Shown here one piece after another: positions 1 through 9,936 of a stretch of 64,000 nt of DNA. The DNA comes from Edaphochlamys debaryana. Its lineage: Eukaryota > Chlorophyta > Chlorophyceae > Chlamydomonadales. Each line of letters starts with the position of its first letter. Within the stretch, counting starts at the first letter, position 1. The notes beneath the pieces were generated by a model. The model ran no database searches and was not told where the DNA came from. It saw only the letters and a program-made list of their open reading frames with translations. The position numbers were made by a program, and so were the translations under genes. The stretch covers positions 310,001-374,000 of the forward strand of contig JAEHOE010000114.1 in the NCBI GenBank assembly GCA_016858145.1. Direction: 5' to 3'.

Positions 1-1990
1 TTTGCCAAGAGCTTGGCCCCCACACCCGACGGATCTCCAAACTGCGCCAACTGCTGTACGGCACTCTCCGCCCGCCGCTTCTCGTCCTCCGTCAGACTGG
101 GCGGCGGCTTGGCAAACGGCGCCGACTTGAGCGCAGCCGATGTTTCGGCTACCGCCGTCGCGGCGCTTCCGCTTCCCTCGACGGCGTTGGCCGCCACCGC
201 GATCGCCATGTCAGCCGTGTACGACACGACCGGCGGCGGCGCGGACTTGTAATCCGTCTTCGCGCCGGACTTGTCGCCGCCAGCGGCGGCGCTGCTGCGG
301 GGACCGGACGGGCCGCGCGAGGCGGGCGCGCCGGCGCGGGCCGAGATGGCGGCGGCGGTGGCGGCGGCGGTGGCGCCGCGGGCCGAGGCGGACGTCTCCA
401 GCTCCACGCGGGTACAGCGCCACGAGTACTGGCCGCCGTCCGTGTTGGGGATGGCGTCGCAGACCACCCGTTGGCCCACCTGCCAGGGCGCCGGACAGGG
501 GGCGATGATGTGGGTCGGGCAAGGGCACAGCATGTGTGAGGAGGGAGGTGGAGGCGGTCAGGCACAGGCGCCGAACCCCACCGAGCCCCGCGCCGCGCTG
601 CCCCGGCCTGCCGGGAAGCCGCGGGGCCATGCGTGGCCATGCGAGCGCCCCTCCTCCTCCCCTCCTCACGCGACGGAAGAAGCACCAACCTCGCCCTCAC
701 ACCACCTCCCCAGCCGCAGCCCCAGCCCCAGGCCCTCCTCTGGGAGCGGCAAGGGCCCCCACCTGCGGCAGGGTGCCAGTCACCACCGCGTGGACGTAGA
801 AGGCCTCGCCGTCCACGATTCCGTAGTTGGGCGGGATGAGGCTGGTCACGGTGCCGGTCCAGGTCTGCGCGGGAGCGGAGGTTGCGGAGATAAGAGATGC
901 GGGAGGGCGGTCAAAGGTACATCATCAGCTGGCAAAGCGCTTGTCGCCCCGCCGTTTGGCCGCTGGGGCTGCTAGAAAGCTGAGGGAGGTGCGGTGCTGT
1001 GCCCGATCGAGCTCCTCGCGCCCCCTTGCGACCACCCATGCGGCCCTTGCCTTGGGGCCGCCCGCAGCCGGGGCCGTCGGGGCGCCGCTCTGTCCCCCGT
1101 AGTACGGCACCGCTGCGGCGGGCTGCGGGGTGGAGCGTGGAAGCGCAGAAGGGAGTCGTCAGGGCCCGTCACAGGGGGGAGTCAGCGGGCGCTGATCCGC
1201 ACAGCGAGAGGGGACCAGGCCGAGCGCTTGGGCGTGGGGGCAGCTGCTCAGGTGCAGAAGCAGACCCTGGCGCCCTCCCACAGTCGCCCTGGCGTTGCCC
1301 CGACCTTGGTCGCAATGCCCACTGCTGTGGCGACAGCGCTGCAGCTGCTGGCCCTCCCTAGCCCGCCCCTCAGGGCTCTAAGTCGCATGCAGCCGGGTCC
1401 GTTTGTAGGCAGAACCCGGCGGCCTGCAAGGCCCCCGTCCGGCTTGCCTGTGGGGCTGGCTGTGCGTAGGAGTACTGGGGGTAGGCGTAGGTGGGCTGCT
1501 GGGCTGGGGCCTGCTGGGCTTGGGGCTGCGCCTGCGCCTGGCCCTGGTCCTGGCCCTGCCCCGCCTGGCCCTCCTGAGGCCCTGGCTGTTGCGCAGGCGC
1601 GTGGCCCCACGGAGTTTGACCGGGGTGCTGCTGCACGTAGACGGGCTGCTGACCCTGCTGCGGCGGGTACGCGGCTGGGGCGTAGGATGGCGCGCCCTGC
1701 GCATACGTTGGAGCTCCGGCGGGCTGAACAGCGGCCACCGGAGCGACCGACTCGCCTCCATAGGAGTAGTAAGCGGGCTGTGCCTGAGCCTGAGGCGCGT
1801 AGCCAGGGTACGCAGCGGGCGCAGCACCAGATTGCGCTGGTTGGCCCCACTGGTGCTGCGCGGGCTGCTGCGGCTGACCAGGAGCTCCATGCTGCTGCTG
1901 AGGCTGCTGTACTGGCTGCTGTGGCTGCTGGCCAGGGGCGTACGCGGCGTAGGCGCCCCAGCCCGGAGCGCCAGGCTGCTGCGCGCTCAT
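1..1990 (-). CDS. CCAR1/DBC1-like S1-like domain protein, 3' end missing
   Basis: Start codon at 1990. Predicted exons 1990-1448, 1122-1051, 864-763 and 480-1, running off the left edge; all junctions are phase 0. Residues 1-205 are a Gln/Ala/Pro/Tyr-rich, prion-like tail. Exons 3 and 4 then encode a compact beta-rich segment (GTVTSL..NYGIVDGEAFYV, followed by VGQRVVCDAIPN and YSWRCTRVELE) that matches the layout of the S1-like RNA-binding domain of CCAR1/DBC1 (cell-cycle and apoptosis regulators, transcription and splicing cofactors). After it comes an Ala/Ser-rich linker and a charged segment (LTEDEKRRAESAVQQL). Family membership rests on this one domain; the SAP and other C-terminal CCAR1 domains would lie outside the window. 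The first two introns appear to use GC donors (CAG|GCAAGC and AAG|GCAAGG). A generic nuclear RNA-binding protein is the alternative. Confidence 0.62.
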
Positions 1991-2328
1991 GACTGCTGTC
2001 TAAGTGATGACTATGAGGTGATCAGGCGCATATAGAATGCTCAGGAAGGCAAGAAGCGCAGGTTAGTTCGTGGCGCCCATCGGCCACGCGTGTTACTCTG
2101 GATACAATATCGTCCAGTGAAGTGTACTGTGTATAGTAGTAAGATGCTCCCGATTACTTAAGGGAAGCACGATGGGGGCGTCTTCAGCTCGATGCGGGCG
2201 GGCTGGTTTGCCCCTCGAGATTGCAAGCTGTGCAAACCCTTACACCTCGACACACTGCCAACCTATGCACGCTGCACGTATGGGCGACTAGCCGGACATC
2301 CCCAGCATCCCATCCTTGGCCATCCACG
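1991..2328. promoter_or_regulatory. Divergent promoter region, S1-like gene / MTG1-like GTPase
   Basis: This 338-bp spacer lies between two start codons pointing away from each other, so it must hold both 5' UTRs and both promoters. It is distinctly more AT-rich than the flanking exons around 2030-2160. No core element could be assigned with certainty; the location is the evidence. Confidence 0.45.
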
Positions 2329-5300
2329 ATGGCCGCTAGGAACGTAGCCAGCTGGTTCCCAGGCCACGTAGCCAAGGCGCTGAAACAGATGGAGCAGAAC
2401 CTGAAGCTGGTGGACCTGGTGGTGGAGGTCCGGGACGCTCGAGTAAGCGGCTTAAACTGGAGGGGGACTTCAGGGAAATGGGCCCCAGCGCCTCAGGAGA
2501 GAGCGGCAGGAGAGGCACGCCGGCACGGCGTGGTCAGGGATGGTCCCACCCCGGCATCACCTTGGTGCACGCTAGCGGTTAGCTCTTAAAGTGAAGGGCT
2601 CAATCTGTAGAGAGGGAACCCTACCAGGGCTTGGGCGCAAGGGGTGCCGTCACCCCCCCCCCTCATCACGACCGGTGCATCCCCCACAGATGTACTCACC
2701 CACCTCGCACCCCTTCATTCGCACCTTCTCCGCAGCTTCCGCTCTCTTCCGCCAGCTCCGAGCTACAGCGCCTGGCGGCTCACAAGCGGCGCCTGGTGCT
2801 GCTTAACAAAGTGGACCTGGCGCAGCCGGAGGCAACCCAGGTCGGTCGACAGAGGAGCCACGGTCAAACACGGGCCTGAGGGGAGACCCTGAGCACCAGG
2901 CCCCCAGTCATAAGTGCACATATTCCTCCACATCTCCAAAACTCAACCAGGCCCCTAGTCAAAGCTGCACCTACTGCAGCTCTTCTCCTCTCCTCCTCTC
3001 CACCTCTCCACCCCTCTGTACTCAGCCCCCCCCACACCAACCACCGCTGCCACCCCAGGCTGCGCTGTCGCTGCTGCGCGCTCAGGGGATGCAGGCGCTC
3101 CCCTGCGAGGCCACGCGTGAGGGCAGCGGCACACGGGTGCGGCCGGGGGCGGGTGAGGGGAGGGCTGAGGCGGGGTCTGTGGCTAGGCCGGCGGCAGGCA
3201 CAGCACGAACTCTTGAGGGCGCGGAGCAGTATGCGGAGGCTGGGGGCTGGAGGGAGAGGGCCCGAGCATTCAACTCAGCTCCCACTCAAAGGGCATGGGG
3301 CCGATCCAGGGGCCCAGACCGGCAGTCTTGTCCCCGCGGGCGCGCCAGCGTTGCTTGGACCCCCTGCAGCCGTGAGGCGAGACCAGGCTGGGCTCTCTCC
3401 CTGCCCCTCCGCCACCCTGCCACGAACACGCCACCCAACACACCCCGGCCTCACTGCCGTGCCTACGCTTCCTCGCCTTAAACGAGCCCCTGACACGCCT
3501 CCTCTCCCACCATCCGCGCCCTCCCCCTTCGCCCCCACACACACTCCCCCCCCCAGCTCCTGGACGCCCTCCTGTCCGCCATGCCCCCCCCCGGGGGTGC
3601 GGCCCCCCGCGACCTGGCCCTGGTGCTGGTGGCGGGACTGCCCAACACGGGTGGGGCTGGGGCTGGGGCTGGGGCTGGGGCTGGGGCTGGGGCTGGGGCT
3701 GGGGCTGGGGCTGGGGCTGGGGCTGGGGCTGGGGCTGGGGCTGGGGCTGGGGCTGGGGCTGGGGCTGGGGCTGGGGCTGGGGCTGGGGCTGGGGCTGAAT
3801 GTGGGTGCTTGAGCTGATCGGGGTCGCGCAGGTCCCTGAACGTGTCGCTGCTGCTGCGTCATGTCCCCACCGATGTCCCAGTCCACCAGTCACCTCGACT
3901 CCCAACGCGACCCCCACCCCGACCCCGACCCCGACCCCCGCCCCACAGGCAAGAGCTCCACCATCAACGCGCTCAAGCGGGCCGCCGGCAAGCGGGGTGA
4001 GGCAGGGCAAGATTCGGCTGAAGAGGAACGGCTTCGGTAGCAGGGTTGGCTCTACGTGGTGCACACCGGAGCACTGTCTGTTTGCCTATGCAACCCCCCT
4101 TCCGTGCCTCCGCACCGCTCTGTTCCCCCTACCCCCCCCCCCCTCTCCCTGCAGGCCTGCTGGAGGGGGAGCAGGCGCACACCAAGACAGCCCGGGCCGG
4201 CCCCACGCCCGGGGTGACGCGGCAGATGGCGGGCTTCAAGGTAGGCTCTACGGGGCGCCTGGTGTTGTGACCGAACGAGGTGTAGTAGGTCTGGTGCAGT
4301 ACAACCAGTCTATTCACGGCCGGCTTCGGAGCACTTCCGCCCGCGCCGACCACCCCACCCTCTTCCTGCCTGCCCGCCCTCAACAGCCAAGCCCTGACCC
4401 CCGCCTACCCGTCCTCACCACTCCGCCATCAGCATTCCCCGCCCTCTCACCATCTCCTCCTGCCTCTCACCCTCGCCTCTGCTTCCCCTCACCCTCGACC
4501 CTCCCCGCCCCCAGGTGTGCGCCTCCCCCCTGGTCTACCTGCTGGACTCCCCCGGGGTGACCCCCCCCGCCCTGAGGGACCCGGGGGTCGCTCGGCGCCT
4601 CGCGCTGGCGGGGCTGCTGCCCCCCGGGCTGGTGGACGAGGGGGAGCTGCTGGGGTCGCTGGTACAGGTGGGGCTGTGGGCGGAGGGGGGTGGGAGTGAG
4701 GGGTGTGGAAAGGGCGGTGGTGGGGATGGGAGCAGGAAGGAGGGGCTGGTTGAGAGGGTGGGAGGGTGAAGGGCGCGAGGCAAGTGTCGGGGAAGGCAAG
4801 GGGCCAAGCTCCGCAGCAGCGGTGGTTGGGCACCGACAGCATGGGTCCTCGTCTCTGTGCTCAAACAACGCCTGCTTGCCTCCATGCCCCCAGCGGCTGG
4901 TCAGCTCCGAGCGAGACCGTCGGGAGCTGTGGGCCGCGGCGGACGGGCACCTCCCCTCCTCCAGCTCCAGAAGAGGCGGCGGCGGCGGAGGATGGGGGAC
5001 CAGCGGCTCTGGGCACGGGCCAGGGGGAGGGCCGGGCGGCTTTGCGGAGGCGCGCGAGCGGCAGCGGAGAGCCAGGTCCCTGGGCCTGGCCCGGGCCCTG
5101 TACGAGGTCGTGTCTCTGCCAGCACCGCCGCCCCGAGAGTGGTACCCGGGTGAGCGTTCCCGCCCGTCGAGGCTGCTCCCGTCTCCCGCCCTGTTGCCAT
5201 GCATCTCAGGACCCATGATTCGTTGGCTACGTGCCACGGCTTCGGGGCAAGAAAGTTAGCGAGCACAGCTTTGCCTCTTTCCCCGATTGCTTCCAACAGG

Positions 5301-5766
5301 GATAGAGGACGAGATGGAGATGGAGCGGGACGGACCCGGCGGCCCCGTCCGCAGCAACACCGGCGCGGGGGCGGGGCCGGGGCCGGGCTCAGCTGGCCTG
5401 GGCTTGAGCCCTGCAGCAGGCGGGAGCGGCAGCCGAGGGCGCGGCGATCAATACGCGCGGGACTCACAACCCCTGAAACGAGACGGCGGGAACTGGGAAA
5501 CGTCGGGGCAGGCCGGCGCGGGGGCGTCGAAAGCTGCCGGAGCAGCAGCAGCAGCAGCCGCAGCAGCGGCGCAGGCGGAGGCAGAGGCGCAGCGGGAGGC
5601 GGCGGCGGCGGTGGATGCGCAGCTGAGGGCGGATGCATTGGTGCGGGCGCTGACGCGGGGGGCGGCGGTGGACGCGGGTCGGCGGGCGGCGGCGCAGCGG
5701 GCGGTGCTGGAGGCGTTTCGGAGCGGCGCGCTGGGGCGGTACACACTGGACGACGTGGGGGGGTGA
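2329..5766 (+). CDS. MTG1/YlqF-type circularly permuted GTPase (ribosome assembly)
   Basis: Predicted exons 2329-2442, 2736-2840, 3059-3136, 3557-3650, 3949-3996, 4155-4240, 4515-4667, 4894-5149 and 5300-5766 keep phase throughout and give 466 aa. The N-terminus carries WFPGH (residues 9-13), the signature of the RbgA/YlqF/MTG1 family. GTP-binding motifs come in permuted order: G4 NKVD (62-65), G1 GLPNTGKSS (126-134), a G2-like threonine in GPTPGVTRQM, and G3 DSPG (186-189). This order defines the family, which acts late in large ribosomal subunit assembly; MTG1 members are mitochondrial, though a plastid role is possible. The C-terminal 150 residues are Ala/Gly-rich and unlike bacterial members. 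The start at 2329 is the first in-frame ATG and sits close to WFPGH as in relatives, so no obvious targeting presequence is visible. Intron 4 holds a large hexamer array. Confidence 0.88.
3653..3796 (+). repeat. Hexanucleotide array (GGGGCT)24
   Basis: Twenty-four uninterrupted GGGGCT units lie immediately after the 5' splice site of intron 4 of the MTG1-like gene. That intron splits the glycine codon just before the P-loop lysine. The transcribed strand presents runs of four guanines every six bases, so the pre-mRNA could fold into G-quadruplexes. The array is open in several frames, giving artefactual Gly-Ala, Gly-Leu and (antisense) Pro-Gln repeat ORFs. Confidence 0.97.
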
Positions 5767-7905
5767 CAGGGTGGACTACTAGGATGAGGAGTTCTCAGCT
5801 GGGGCGCAGGGACGCGCTAAGTTGTTGCCCACATGTCGTCCGGCGGCAAAGCGGCGGGGATATGCTGGCTGCTTTTCTCCCGGCGACCTACCCGCCTGCG
5901 CAACCAATTGTGGTGCTCGCTGCTTGTGTGCCCACAACCCCACATCCGCTCGCTGGCTTTCTGCCGAGCTGACGTTGCCCTGGCATGTACACGCAGCAGC
6001 CCTTCGCACATGCATGCATGTTACAACGGGATGGGGACGACGACCCGGCGTTGACACGAGCCTAGAGAGGGGCAGCCTCCCCCTCCTCGCTTCAACCTCG
6101 CGCGTTGCGTGAGCGGCTACACCGACACGCTCGGCTGCATCCCCCGGCGTCGCTACGCTGCACGGCCCTGCGAGTCCAGTGCCCCCATGATACGGCTGCG
6201 GAGCTCGTCTGGACGGGGCCTCTCCTCACGGCCACCGAGTCCAGTACCGCACCACGCCCTCTTCCAGCGCTGTACCCCACCCTCTGACCCGTCTGCGCAG
6301 AAACGACAGGTGGACTGCAAGCCGAGGTTGCTTGGTGAGGGGGGGGGGGTCGTTCGTTCTCGGCCTGAGTGCCTCTCTGCACCCGCCCCCACGGGGACAT
6401 TCCGTCCACCTGTCGGTACGACAACGCTGCTCTGGATCACGCATCACCACGCAACGCTGTTCGTTTACCGCCAGATCCTGCCATGCGGCCACACACGCGC
6501 CGCTTGCCACCGGCCCGCCGTGGCCCCACTCCTACCCCACGACGTACCGTACCGGTACACCCTACTGATGACATGTAGTAACGACACATCAACCGCACGG
6601 GCAGTGACAACTTGAAGAGGAACGCAAACAACTACCTGAGGCCTACCCATTCTTACGGCCGCGACGGTACCTTGGCCCCAGGCGAGCTACACGGCTCCCC
6701 CAGCCAGCTTGAGCGGTGCACCGTTGACCCAACCCAGGCAATGCTGCTACAACGTTAATACGCGTACGCCTGCCGTACGGCACTTGTACGGACGCACTGC
6801 GCCGCGACAATCCCATGCGCTGTCTCAGCGCGCGCCATCTACAACTACGTTACTTAGCTACCCTCACATCACCACCAAGCGCCCAGTACTTCTACCAAGG
6901 CCCGCACTGCTCGCGAAGTGTGCTAGCCAGGTGCTAGCTGGCCTACGGTGCCCACAGTCTCTGCCGAAAGCGGCCCGCCCTTCCGCTTCCCCCGCTCCCG
7001 CCGCCGCATCCGAACACAGCATCGTGCAAGGGCGAAACGCGCAACATGAAAGGAATGAAGCAGCGGAGCCTCCCAAGGTAACGAGCTTAACACTGCGTTT
7101 GTACGCTGGGGTACATGCATTGAGCTTATTCTACGGGAAGTCAGACCTTCGACCATCCCACCAGACCACGTGTGGGGCTGCCTGCCTCTCCATCCGCCCG
7201 TGCAATGTTTCAAGCCCCTCGATTCGAATCCTTCCACAGTCCAGTGCGCAGCGTTCACTCAAGGATAGCGGCAGACCAGGGTCTCCCCAGACGAGAGATT
7301 AGCCGCAAACCTCCATGCCGTACCATGGGGCCCCAGCAACTAATCAGGTGTGATTCAGCGTTGGCTCAGTGTGTTGCACAGAATGCGCCCCCGGCCACAC
7401 ATGCTGCGTCCGTATGCAGCAGCTTGACATGCAAGACAACCCTAGATTGGGTGAACGCCTGTGACATCCGTCTGTCTGTCTAGGTGGGCTATTCATGGCA
7501 AACGCGCAGAGGCCCGCGGTAATGGCCGAGCCGCACCCGGAATCCCCCTCCCGTCGCAGACTCAAGCCACTTCCGGCACCCCCCCCCCCCCCGCGCCTGC
7601 CCACTTTTCACAGCGTGGCGCGTGGCGCAGGATGTAGATAGTTGATGGATGGATGGCTAAGATTAATCAACTCTTTCCCGCAACCCACACACCCTATTTC
7701 AGTCGTGGCTCCCCCACGCAACCCAAGTGCCTGACCTGCCCTCGCACCAGCGCTCGCTCACCCACTCGCATGTACGCGTGCTCGCCAGCTTGAGCCCGCG
7801 CTGACATGAGGGCTGATGTGCTGCGTACGGTGTACGAAGTCGTACGACATCCGGTTGACCATGTCCATGGTTGCGAGTCTTTCCGTATCGCCCCAAACCC
7901 CCGGT
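5767..7905. other. Intergenic, 2.1 kb, no gene recognised
   Basis: Convergent spacer between the MTG1-like gene (+) and the gene ending at 7906 (-). It probably contains both 3' UTRs. Short ORFs here have no recognisable domain or splice structure. A 12-bp palindrome TGCCGTACGGCA lies at 6771-6782 and another, GATTCGAATC, at 7221-7230. Nothing else could be supported. Confidence 0.5.
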
Positions 7906-9936
7906 TCAGTGGGCAGCAACCTCAAACGAGGGCTTTCCGTTGAGGTGTCTCAGCATCGTCGGCAGCCCCAGCTGCGGAGCCGGCGGCAGGAAAGTGCACT
8001 CAATAAGCTCCTGCACCGCGCCCGGCGGCCCCTCAAACTCCTCCACCGCCGCCGCAATGCCTGCTCCCAGCTCCTTTGAGGGCACCGCGGGGGCCGTGTA
8101 GCGCCAGTGGGGCGCGGGGGCCGGCATCCAGGTCTCAGGGAAGCACAGCTCACGCAGGCCCCAGTTGCGCATCGCCGCCGGGAAGCCGGCGGGCTCACCA
8201 GGCGCGAGGCGGCGGTCCGACTGCGCAGCGGGCCGCGCCTCGGCCACAACAGCGTCAGAGTCCGAAGGCGCAGCCAGGCGGGCGGCAGCCGCCGAACCGT
8301 TGAGCTGCGCCGCCGCACTGCCCGCGAAACCCGACGCGGGCCACGTGCCCACACCGCCCGCACCGAGCAGTCCGCTGCGGCCCCCGCCCTGGGCCTGGGC
8401 CTGGGCCTGGCCGTGGGCCCCGCCCTCAACCTTTGCCGCCACGCCCTGCAGGCGCGGAGGCAGGCGCGAAGGCGCGTGCGAAGGCGGGTGCGATAGCGGG
8501 TGAGGAGGTTGCGGGGCCTGGAGCGGGGTCAGGCCCAGGTCGCCCCAGCCCGGATCAGCGGCGGAGACCATGCCGCCCGGCTGCTGCCAGCCGCCGGCCG
8601 CCAAGCAGTCAGACGATGGCAGCCGAAGCACGGGGCCGTCCAGCGAAGTGTCAGCGTGGAGGTGTGACGGGCCATCCAGCAGGTGCATTTGCTCGTGGAG
8701 TGACGAGAAGCCCAGCTGCTGTTGCTGCTGGGCGGCTGCCTGCTGCCAAGCGTCCGATTGGGCGGCGGTGTGGCTGGCCAACGAGCGGTGGCCTGAGCGG
8801 GAGCGTGAGTGCGGGCCCGTGCCGAGGGGGCCGGCAGCTAGGGCCATGGCGCGCTCAAGGCCCGCCGTAGCGCTGCCGCTCGGCCAGACTCCGGTCGGAC
8901 GCGGAGGCTGCGAGTGGGCATGTGGATGTGGCCATGCTCGATTGAGCGAGCGGGCGTCTAGATCCAGGCGGCCCTCCCAGGCGGCGGCGGGTGGCGGCCG
9001 GGATAGGGAGTCTGTCTGCAGGCCGGCAGAGCCATCGCCGTAGCGCTGTGCAGCGTGCAGAGCAGGGCTGCCGCCGCCGCGGGCGCCCTGCAAGCCGTGC
9101 TGCAGGCTCGCGAGGAGCTCCCCGGTCCACCCTCCACCGCCCGCGCTGCCGCCCGCTGCCGCCAGTGCGGCAGCCGTGCTCGGCTCCGCGCCGCCTGCCG
9201 AACCCCATGCGCCGCTGCCCCCGTCAAAGCCGAGTGCCGCCGCAAAACCACCGAGCCCCGCCGCCGCTGGTGCCGCACCGAAGCCGCCGGCCGCCGCCAT
9301 CCCTGCCGCCGCCACGCCGCCATCCCATGCAAGCGACGGTGCTGCGAGCCCCGATGCCGCCGGCGCAAAGTCACCGCCACCGAGCGGCGGCAACTGCATC
9401 TGCAGCTGCTCCTGGAGCGGCTGCAGGGCCAAGGGCTGCGCTTGTGACATCGGCGGCAGCTGCAGTTGCAGGCTGGGCATCGGGAGACGCGACGCCTGGC
9501 TCTGGCCCATGTGCGGGGCCAGATCGCGCCTGGGAGCCCGCCGCCGGCCGCCGGTCGGCTGCTGCAGGTTTCCGTCATAGTCAGCCCCGAGCTCAAAACC
9601 TAAGCTCCCGGCGGCGCTGCGGCAGCCGCCGCCGCCGATGGCGCCGGGCAGCAGGCCGCGACCACTGCCGCTAGCATCGCTGCCGTTGCCGTCGCCGCTG
9701 CCGCTGGCCTCGCCGCCGTCGTCCCCGCCTTCGGCCGCGCCGCCCACTGCCTGGGCGATGGCAGCGTCCGTGGCTGAGTGCTCCTGCAGGGCGAGGGTGT
9801 AGGCCTCGTTGCGCGCGGCGGCGCTTTCTGCCGCTCCCTCCTTCATGGCGGCCAGGTTGCGGACGTAGAGGCCCAGCAGGCTGCGGCGGCGGAAGGACTT
9901 GGCGCGGAGCTTGCTGCGGGGAGAGACGGGACGCAT
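7906..9936 (-). CDS. Unrecognised low-complexity protein, 676 aa
   Basis: One long uninterrupted reading frame from an ATG at 9936 to a TGA at 7906. The N-terminal 65 residues are basic then helical (KSFRRRSLLGLYVRNL, followed by an Ala/Glu-rich stretch) and look structured. The middle is Gly/Ala/Ser/Gln-rich, with hydrophobic-Gln patches such as PSLQLQLPPMSQ. The C-terminal 90 residues again look folded (NWGLRELCFPETWMP and LPTMLRHLNGKP). No known domain was recognised. The composition fits an algal regulatory or scaffold protein, but this is only an impression. An additional upstream exon cannot be excluded because the first exon starts directly with a basic motif. Confidence 0.6.
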   Translation of the reverse strand: MRPVSPRSKLRAKSFRRRSLLGLYVRNLAAMKEGAAESAAARNEAYTLALQEHSATDAAIAQAVGGAAEGGDDGGEASGSGDGNGSDASGSGRGLLPGAIGGGGCRSAAGSLGFELGADYDGNLQQPTGGRRRAPRRDLAPHMGQSQASRLPMPSLQLQLPPMSQAQPLALQPLQEQLQMQLPPLGGGDFAPAASGLAAPSLAWDGGVAAAGMAAAGGFGAAPAAAGLGGFAAALGFDGGSGAWGSAGGAEPSTAAALAAAGGSAGGGGWTGELLASLQHGLQGARGGGSPALHAAQRYGDGSAGLQTDSLSRPPPAAAWEGRLDLDARSLNRAWPHPHAHSQPPRPTGVWPSGSATAGLERAMALAAGPLGTGPHSRSRSGHRSLASHTAAQSDAWQQAAAQQQQQLGFSSLHEQMHLLDGPSHLHADTSLDGPVLRLPSSDCLAAGGWQQPGGMVSAADPGWGDLGLTPLQAPQPPHPLSHPPSHAPSRLPPRLQGVAAKVEGGAHGQAQAQAQGGGRSGLLGAGGVGTWPASGFAGSAAAQLNGSAAAARLAAPSDSDAVVAEARPAAQSDRRLAPGEPAGFPAAMRNWGLRELCFPETWMPAPAPHWRYTAPAVPSKELGAGIAAAVEEFEGPPGAVQELIECTFLPPAPQLGLPTMLRHLNGKPSFEVAAH

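Noticed and set aside
2221..2328. Possible N-terminal mitochondrial presequence of the GTPase
   Set aside because: The frame is open upstream but has no ATG before 2329; extension would need a TTG start, so it was not included.
3653..3817. Gly-Ala and (antisense) Pro-Gln repeat ORFs over the GGGGCT array
   Set aside because: They arise only because the hexamer is open in several frames; the flanking splice sites place the array in an intron.
7221..7230. GATTCGAATC, resembling a tRNA B box
   Set aside because: It is a simple palindrome; no T-arm stem, anticodon arm or A box can be paired around it.
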